Source of the DNA: Terfezia claveryi
Lineage: Eukaryota > Ascomycota > Pezizomycetes > Pezizales > Pezizaceae
Assembly (NCBI GenBank): GCA_015179025.1
Contig: WHUX01000091.1
Coordinates: 62,001 to 126,000, forward strand
DNA: 64,000 bases
Reading direction: 5' to 3'
The notes below the pieces were generated by a model. The model saw only the letters and a list, made by a program, of their open reading frames with translations, had not been told where the DNA came from and searched no databases. Made by a program: the position numbers and the translations under genes. This document shows positions 57,734 through 64,000 of the stretch, piece after piece (position 1 is the first letter of the stretch; each line of letters starts with the position of its first letter).

Positions 57734-59752
57734 CTCCCTGAAGGGGGGCTGTAATACGACTTCTTTTGTACAAAGAGATTGTTTAATCGTGTTTTCGATT
57801 TCCTTGCTCGGAGCTGTCGTTGCAACTCTCATTAATTATCCCTTGAGCGCAAGATCCCCACCCCATCCCTCTTCTATTATCTGCCTTTTTACCCACTACA
57901 TTCATGGTAATTGTCTGGTGACGAGGTATGAAAAGAGACAAGGAGCGCAGATTTTGTTCAGTCTCGGGTTTCTTATTTCTTTAAAGCCGAAGGCTGTTGC
58001 AAGTGTTTTGGGGTTTGTTTTCCTGTTTTGCTTCCTATTACGGGTACTAAGCACCGGTGCAACTTTTTACGCGTCGACGTTTTTACCGTTGGAGTTCTGG
58101 CGAGGTCTTTGAGGACTCGCAATTGTGTATAGCAATTTGTTGTACTTTTTGTCTGAATTTTTTCATTACTCGGCTTGATTCAAGTCCGGGTTTTCATAAT
58201 CGGTCTTGAAGGGATACGGCTTCTTTTTCTCTTCGTTTTAGGGGCTTTCTTGAGTCAGTTTATTTTGCTCTCTTTGCTATAAGATTGTTATTTTTTTATT
58301 TACATTTCATCATCTCAAAATCTCATAACCTAGCCTGTTTTATTTAACGACCTCTTAGCCGGATGTGCACACTTACACTTATATTCCCCTCTTTTTTCTT
58401 TTCCTTTTTTCTTTTTTCATTGTGGGAGGTGGCTTATTTCTTTCTTAAATGTTTCCTCTTCTTCTGCCACAATTTGCACTTTTGGGGTTTTCTTTCACCT
58501 TAATTAGGGGAGACGAGCAGTACGGCATAATTGATGAGAACGTAGTGAATTCTGGATGATCAGTTAATGTATGAACATGAGGGCAATAAAAAAAACGATA
58601 ACGGGCACCGACAATGATCTGCCACTCTAGTTTTGATTTATGGCGCGCTGCAGCACATACCTCGCATATATCGTTTCGTTGCTGACAAGTTAAGAAGCTA
58701 TTGCCTACCCCATATAGCCTCCTGATTGGACCTTACGAGGCAATTTCTGGGGGTCCAAAGTGCCTCATAATCAGGGGAATAGCGATATGATCTACGTTTC
58801 ACGGGTTAGCTCGGTCGCATGAGTGGTGCGGGGAATACTGCCTTGGTTGCCCTTGTATTGGACGTCAATTTGATTTTGCTTGAAAATTTTGTGAGCAGAA
58901 GAAAAGTACGTCTAAGTACATATCAAAGTGTATGTTCTTTCTTTGCTTTTGTGGGGGTTCTTGATGGGGCGTTTTGCGGTGGCCATACGTTGAAGTCTTG
59001 GCATGTGGGATATGTGGTGTGGTGGGGTGGAATGGAGGGGTAGGTACTTTCATCGTGGTGGAGGAGTGGGCGGGAGGGGGGATTGAGATGAATTACTCGC
59101 AGGGCCCTTTTGAGTCTCAGAAATTGGGCCAAAGTAATCACATTTGCAGAATCGGGTAGCTCAATTTAGTGAGTGGCCGATGTTTGGAGGTTTCTCGCAC
59201 TATAACGTACCTGAATTGAGCTCGGCCGCTGCCAGATCTAGACCGGCCAGCTGGACAGTTCTCACTCACTGTTGGACGTACGTATTGCAGATTTAGAGTA
59301 CTTCTAAGTACTTCCCAATCCCGCATCTACCTATCCTAGGTTGCGGATATCTCTTGATCCCACCACCGGTTCAGAAAGAAATACTTAAGCCCCAAGCACC
59401 TCTACAGAGCTACAGCAAATTAACACCTCATGCTCCCCACCAGCACCTTCTTCCCCACTCGAGCTCCCAAAAGGAAGTTCTTATCAGTCAGTCCACTCCC
59501 ACCCTATTTCCGGCCTGTAATTCTTTGATTGATTTCATTCTTGTGTTCCCCGCTTTCGGTTTCGAACCCACCTGCTTAAAGTTGCTGTTGGTCCCCATCT
59601 TATATTTCACTCTCATCTCTCTGCCATTCCACTTGCATCTCCATCTCTCTTTGCTCAAACCGTGCTTATACCAAGTACAATAATAGGACCTTGTATCTCT
59701 ACGAGACGTGTAAAGATTCAAACCTACCAATAACACAGGCGTCGATTCAAGA
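57734..59752. other. Intergenic region between G-alpha and glycogen phosphorylase
   Basis: About 2 kb. Sequence to about 58520 is strongly T-rich (G-alpha 3' UTR and trailer). The phosphorylase promoter lies in the second half. A CT-rich leader tract occurs at 59610-59660, and an AGTACTTCTAAGTACTT near-palindrome at about 59298-59315. No gene is supported. Confidence 0.5.
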
Positions 59753-62700
59753 ATGTCTGCCCCGATCGCAGCAACTCCTCCAGCTCCGGCAGCGGGAATA
59801 ACAGAACCTAAGGAGCGTCCAAAGCATCGAAGGACTGCCACTGGCTTTGGGTCCAGAGAAATCAAGGCTGTGGAAGCTAGTATTCCAAAACCGCTGAGAG
59901 AGACGTGAGTAATTCTTTTCAGCATTGCCATAATAATGTCAGCTGCTAACCTCCTCAAAGATGGCGTAAACTGGTATGAGGCATATAGTCACGTTGAAAT
60001 TAGGACTCTTAAACAATTGAGTATTTGACTGATATTACTTCTTCTGAGTAGGCTGCTACTGAATTCAAGGGGAAGGAGGAATTTCAGGCAAGTGGTACCC
60101 CCGCTTACCTCGAGGGAAGCCACTGAAATTAACTTAATAATCAGAGGGAGGTGGTTCGACATGTTGAGACGACTCTTGCTCGATCTATGTACAACTGCGA
60201 TGAGCTGTGAGACAATTTCAATCCCATGTTTTGAGATTTTCCCTAATAGCCTATTAGCGGGGCTTACTCTGGTGCCGCCCTCGCGCTCCGTGACCGACTT
60301 GTTATTGCCTGGAACAAGACACAGCAGCAGCACACTTTTGTTGACTCGAAGAGGGTCTACTGTAAGGATCACCCAAATGATATACTGAATTAGAGAGACC
60401 TCTGACTGGGGGACTCTTAGACTTGTCGCTAGAATTCCTCATGGGAAGAACCCTTGACAATGCTATGCTCAACGTTGGTGTCAAGCAAACCGCTCGAGAT
60501 GGTCTGGACGAATTGGGGTTCAGAATTGAGGATGTTATCGACCAGGAGCATGATGCAGCTCTCGGAAATGGAGGACTGGGTCGCCTTGCTGCTTGTTTCC
60601 TTGACAGTCTTGCGACCCTCAACTATCCAGGATGGGGTTATGGATTGAGATACAGATATGGTATGTCCCCGATTCGATGAATATAGGCACATTGACCGAG
60701 CTCATTTATTTTGTAGGTATTTTCAAGCAGGAGATTATCGATGGACACCAGGTTGAGGTTCCCGATTATTGGTTGGACTTCAACCCATGGGAGTTTCCTA
60801 GACATGATATTGTAGTAGACATCATGTTCTACGGTTATGTGCGCAAACAGATGTAAAGCCCCACTGGAATTTGACAAACCTTACTGGGGCTGACTTTGGG
60901 GTAGCGAAGAGGATGGAACAACACGAAATATCTGGGAAGGTGGCGAAGTCGTCCAAGCTGTTGCCTACGATTACCCTAGTAAGTTATATTTGATGCAGAT
61001 ATCTAGATGTGATACTTTCTAACCTTGTTATTAGTTCCTGGTTTTGATACTGAAAACACCAACAATCTTCGACTATGGTCCTCCAGGCCTGCTAGTGGTG
61101 AATTTGACTTCCAGAAATTCAATGCTGGTGATTACGAGAGTGCTGTTCGTGAGCAACAAAGAGCGGAGACAATCTCTGCTGTACTATACCCAAATGATAA
61201 GTTAGTTTTACTTAACCGAGTCCGGGTAATTCCTATTTTCTGACTTTCTCGTAGTATCGATGCCGGAAAGGAGCTGCGATTGAAGCAGCAGTACTTCTGG
61301 GTATCTGCTTCACTTCACGACATTATAAGACGATTCAAGAAGACCCACAGGCCATGGGACCAGTTCCCAGATCAAGTTGCCATCCAATTGAATGATACCC
61401 ACCCTGCCCTTGCCATTGTCGAGCTGCAGCGAATTTTGATTGATATCGAGAACCTTTCTTACGACAAGGCCTGGGGAAGTAAGTGGCATATGCACCATAT
61501 TTTTCAGACAGGGCTAACACAGGTTTTAGTTGTGACCCGTACGTTCGGTTACACCAACCACACCGTTCTTCCGGAAGCTCTTGAGAAGTGGTCTGTCCCC
61601 CTCATGCAACACTTGCTTCCACGCCACATGCAGATAATCTATGACATCAACTTGTTCTTTTTGCAAGGTGTTGAGAAGAAATTCCCTGGAGACCGTGAAC
61701 TGCTCATGAAAGTGTCTATCATTGAGGAAAGCCAGCCTCAGAGCATCAGGATGGCATTCCTTGCAATTATTGGGTCTCACAAGGTCAACGGTGTAGCCGA
61801 GCTCCACTCCGATCTCATAAGGACTACAATTTTCAAGGACTTCGTCACTGTCTTTGGCCCTGATAAATTCATCAACGTTACTAATGGAGTTACTCCACGA
61901 AGATGGCTTCACCAGGCCAACCCTAAACTCTCGGATTTGATTAGTGAGAAGCTCGGCGGAGATAGTTTCCTGAAGGATTTGACACTTCTGGATGGCTTGT
62001 TGGAACATTTAGATGACAAGCAATTCCGAAAGGATGTAAGTACTTTCCTACCCATAATCACCAGGCTAAAATTGCTGAACCGGGGTAGTGGATGGACATC
62101 AAATATGCAAACAAAGTCCGACTAGCGAAGTATATTAAGGAAACAACGCAAATTGCTGTCAATCCTGCTTCTTTGTTTGATATCCAGGTCAAACGTATAC
62201 ATGAGGTAGATTAGATACCCCACATTTACTGGCTTATGCTGGTTGCTAATCGTTTATAGTATAAACGTCAACAAATGAACATTTTTGGAATCATTCACCG
62301 ATACCTCACTTTGAAGGCTATGAAGCCCGAGCAGCGAAAGAAAGCTGTCCCTAGGGTGTCCATTTTTGGAGGGAAGGCGGCCCCAGGTTATTGGATGGTA
62401 TGATGGTCAAACCTTCGCTGCCCCATCACTCTGACACCAGTATATAGGCCAAGACAATCATCCGTCTCATCACCGCCGTAGGAGATGTCGTAAACTGCGA
62501 CAAAGATATCGGAGATTTGTTGAAGGTTATCTTTATCGAGGACTACAACGTCAGCAAGGCAGAGATGATCATTCCGGCCTCCGATATTAGCGAGCACATT
62601 TCAACTGCAGGAACTGAAGCCAGTGGAACAAGTAACGTTTACCTCTCCCACGCTGTGAAGTCGGAACAACACTACTGACAACAATAGGCAACATGAAATT

Positions 62701-63230
62701 CGTTTTGAACGGTGGTTTGATCATTGGAACTGTCGATGGTGCCAATGTTGAGATTGTCGAGCAAATTGGTGATGAACAAGCCTTTACCTTCGGTCACCTT
62801 GCCCACAGCGTACCCGAGCTGCGTCACCAGCACCACTTCGGCAAACCTAAGCCAGTGCTTGACAAGTGCTTAAAGGCTGTTTTTGATGCTATTCAAAAGG
62901 GAACCTTCGGTACTCCAGAACTTTTTGAGCCATTGATCAACTCTATTGCAGAGGGTGGTGACTACTACTTGGTTTCCGATGACTTTCAATCATACATCGA
63001 TGCTCAAAGTTTGGTCGATGAACTCTATGTCGACAAGGATTCGTGGGCAGAGCGCAGCATCGCTGCAGTTGCAAAGATGGGTATGATATTTACTGCTGTG
63101 GAAGGCTGTGACATTGAAATACTAATCAATATGGGACAATATAGGTTTCTTCAGTTCTGACCGAACAATTGTTGAGTATGCCGAGCAGATCTGGAACATT
63201 GAGCCAGTTCCAGTACCACGTCAAAAATAA
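59753..63230 (+). CDS. GPH1: Glycogen phosphorylase
   Basis: It releases glucose-1-phosphate from glycogen using pyridoxal phosphate, in the cytosol. Sixteen exons are inferred: 59753-59904, 59961-59973, 60052-60087, 60145-60206, 60258-60361, 60421-60660, 60717-60852, 60905-60978, 61035-61200, 61255-61478, 61530-62035, 62089-62205, 62260-62397, 62448-62631, 62688-63080 and 63145-63230. The joined product is 876 aa, about the usual fungal length. Landmarks are [58 protein letters not shown] and the PLP-lysine motif EASGTSNMKF with K721. A Ser/Thr-containing basic N-terminus ([11 protein letters not shown]) resembles the phosphorylation-controlled N-terminal region of fungal and animal phosphorylases. 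Exon 2 is a 13-nt micro-exon (TWRKL) and intron 3 starts with GC (CAG/GCAAGT). Confidence 0.97.
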
Positions 63231-64000
63231 TGGGCGTGAAGGGGCAAGGTGTATTTGAATAATGGGCTGGGGTAATGGGTAAAGGGGGAAATATGCTGGT
63301 TTTGTTGGTTAGGAAACGGGAACATGGGTCTTTGGGATTACTTGAGTACTATTTTCTGTTGGATTGCATTGATCATTGGGCGATGGATCCATTCATGTAC
63401 TATTGGGTTTCTTTATTCTATGAAGCACGCGAGACGAATTGAGCAGTTTTGTGGAATAGAATATCAATTTTCCTACTTTGACAAATGGTGTTACCCCCCG
63501 TGAGATTCATGAGACTGTTCTTAGGGCCATAGTTAAGTTGTTTGTCAAGAGACCATCTGAATATTATAGCACCCTGAACAACCTGGAGACTAATATGTTT
63601 AGTATTTTATTTTCAAGCTAGAGCGTTCGAACATGGTTTAGATATGACAAACTTGGGACAGGAGCGTAAAATCGTGGTTACTCTCAACTTAGGGCAAGAG
63701 TTACTTGATATCTACTATGATGCACTGAGTTTTCATTTTTCTTATATTCATTTTAAAATATATCCTATTTGCTGCTAGCTTCCGAAAGTAGTGGGCGTTT
63801 GGTAGCTGTTATCACACAATCAACCCCACCTTCTCAGGCCTAGTACCCACTGGTAAACCAAGCCCAGCAACACATCAAGAGATGTACCCATACATCCACT
63901 CATCCCCCCACACACACTCTCAACCCCCCCCCCCCCCCCCCCCAAGCAGGATCTCCATCTTCTCCCATCAAACAATTTTTACTCTCCAGCAAAGCCACTC
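63231..64000. other. 3' flank of glycogen phosphorylase
   Basis: The first 300 bp are GT-rich trailer and the middle is AT-rich. The end turns abruptly C-rich. No gene was seen before the window edge. Confidence 0.5.
63924..63943 (+). repeat. Poly-C run of 20 bases
   Basis: Twenty uninterrupted C (20 G on the minus strand) in a CA/C-rich stretch starting near 63880. It is a simple repeat whose true length may differ, because such runs are hard to sequence. Confidence 0.9.

Overview
This window is nuclear DNA from a filamentous ascomycete fungus. The gene content is Pezizomycotina-like: a group III G-alpha subunit, translation elongation factor EF-3, the phospholipase D regulator SRF1, a LIM-RhoGAP and a fungal-type cullin-1. 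Introns are short, mostly about 43-70 nt (extremes about 34 and 152 nt), with GT(A/G)NG(T/C) donors and CTAAC/CTGAC branch sites. Some genes are very intron-rich (16 exons in glycogen phosphorylase, 13 in cullin-1). The intron density and the multi-kilobase gene-poor gaps would suit an early-diverging Pezizomycotina lineage such as Pezizomycetes, but that placement is inference and no species is claimed. Exon models were built by hand from splice sites, reading phase and family similarity. Unless stated otherwise, the joined lengths are multiples of three.

Layout. 1-1531 (+): C-terminal part of a GCP6-like gamma-tubulin complex protein, cut by the left edge. 1992-3371 (-): mitochondrial ribosomal protein uS4m (NAM9). 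3941-7740 (-): two-LIM RhoGAP. 7.7-12.4 kb: gene-poor. 12363-15366 (-): multi-KH RNA-binding protein. 15.4-17.7 kb: gap with a CAGATA microsatellite. 17698-20232 (-): large disordered Pro/Arg-rich protein, head-to-head with NMD2/UPF2 at 20551-24523 (+). 25372-26359 (-): stand-alone tyrosinase C-terminal-domain protein. 27260-28480 (-): mitochondrial K+/H+-exchange-related protein. 29350-30703 (+): SRF1. 31398-34375 (+): cullin-1, with an apparent one-base frame break. 34.4-39.3 kb: gene-poor. 39315-42562 (+): EF-3. 44289-46670 (-): SulP anion transporter with a STAS domain. 46.7-52.0 kb: gene-poor. 51970-54356 (-): Crinkler-RHS-type NTPase/nuclease effector-like protein. 56328-57733 (+): group III G-alpha. 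59753-63230 (+): glycogen phosphorylase.

Most genes are housekeeping or signalling genes in no obvious operon-like order. Functional themes recur: small-GTPase and heterotrimeric G signalling (RhoGAP, G-alpha), mRNA fate (KH protein, UPF2), ubiquitination (cullin-1) and glycogen breakdown, which in fungi lies under cAMP/PKA control downstream of group III G-alpha. The two least ordinary genes are the Crinkler-RHS-like protein (SAM-like module, P-loop NTPase, restriction-endonuclease-like C-terminus) and the orphan tyrosinase C-terminal domain with no catalytic copper domain beside it. No tRNA, rRNA, CRISPR array or intact transposon was recognised.
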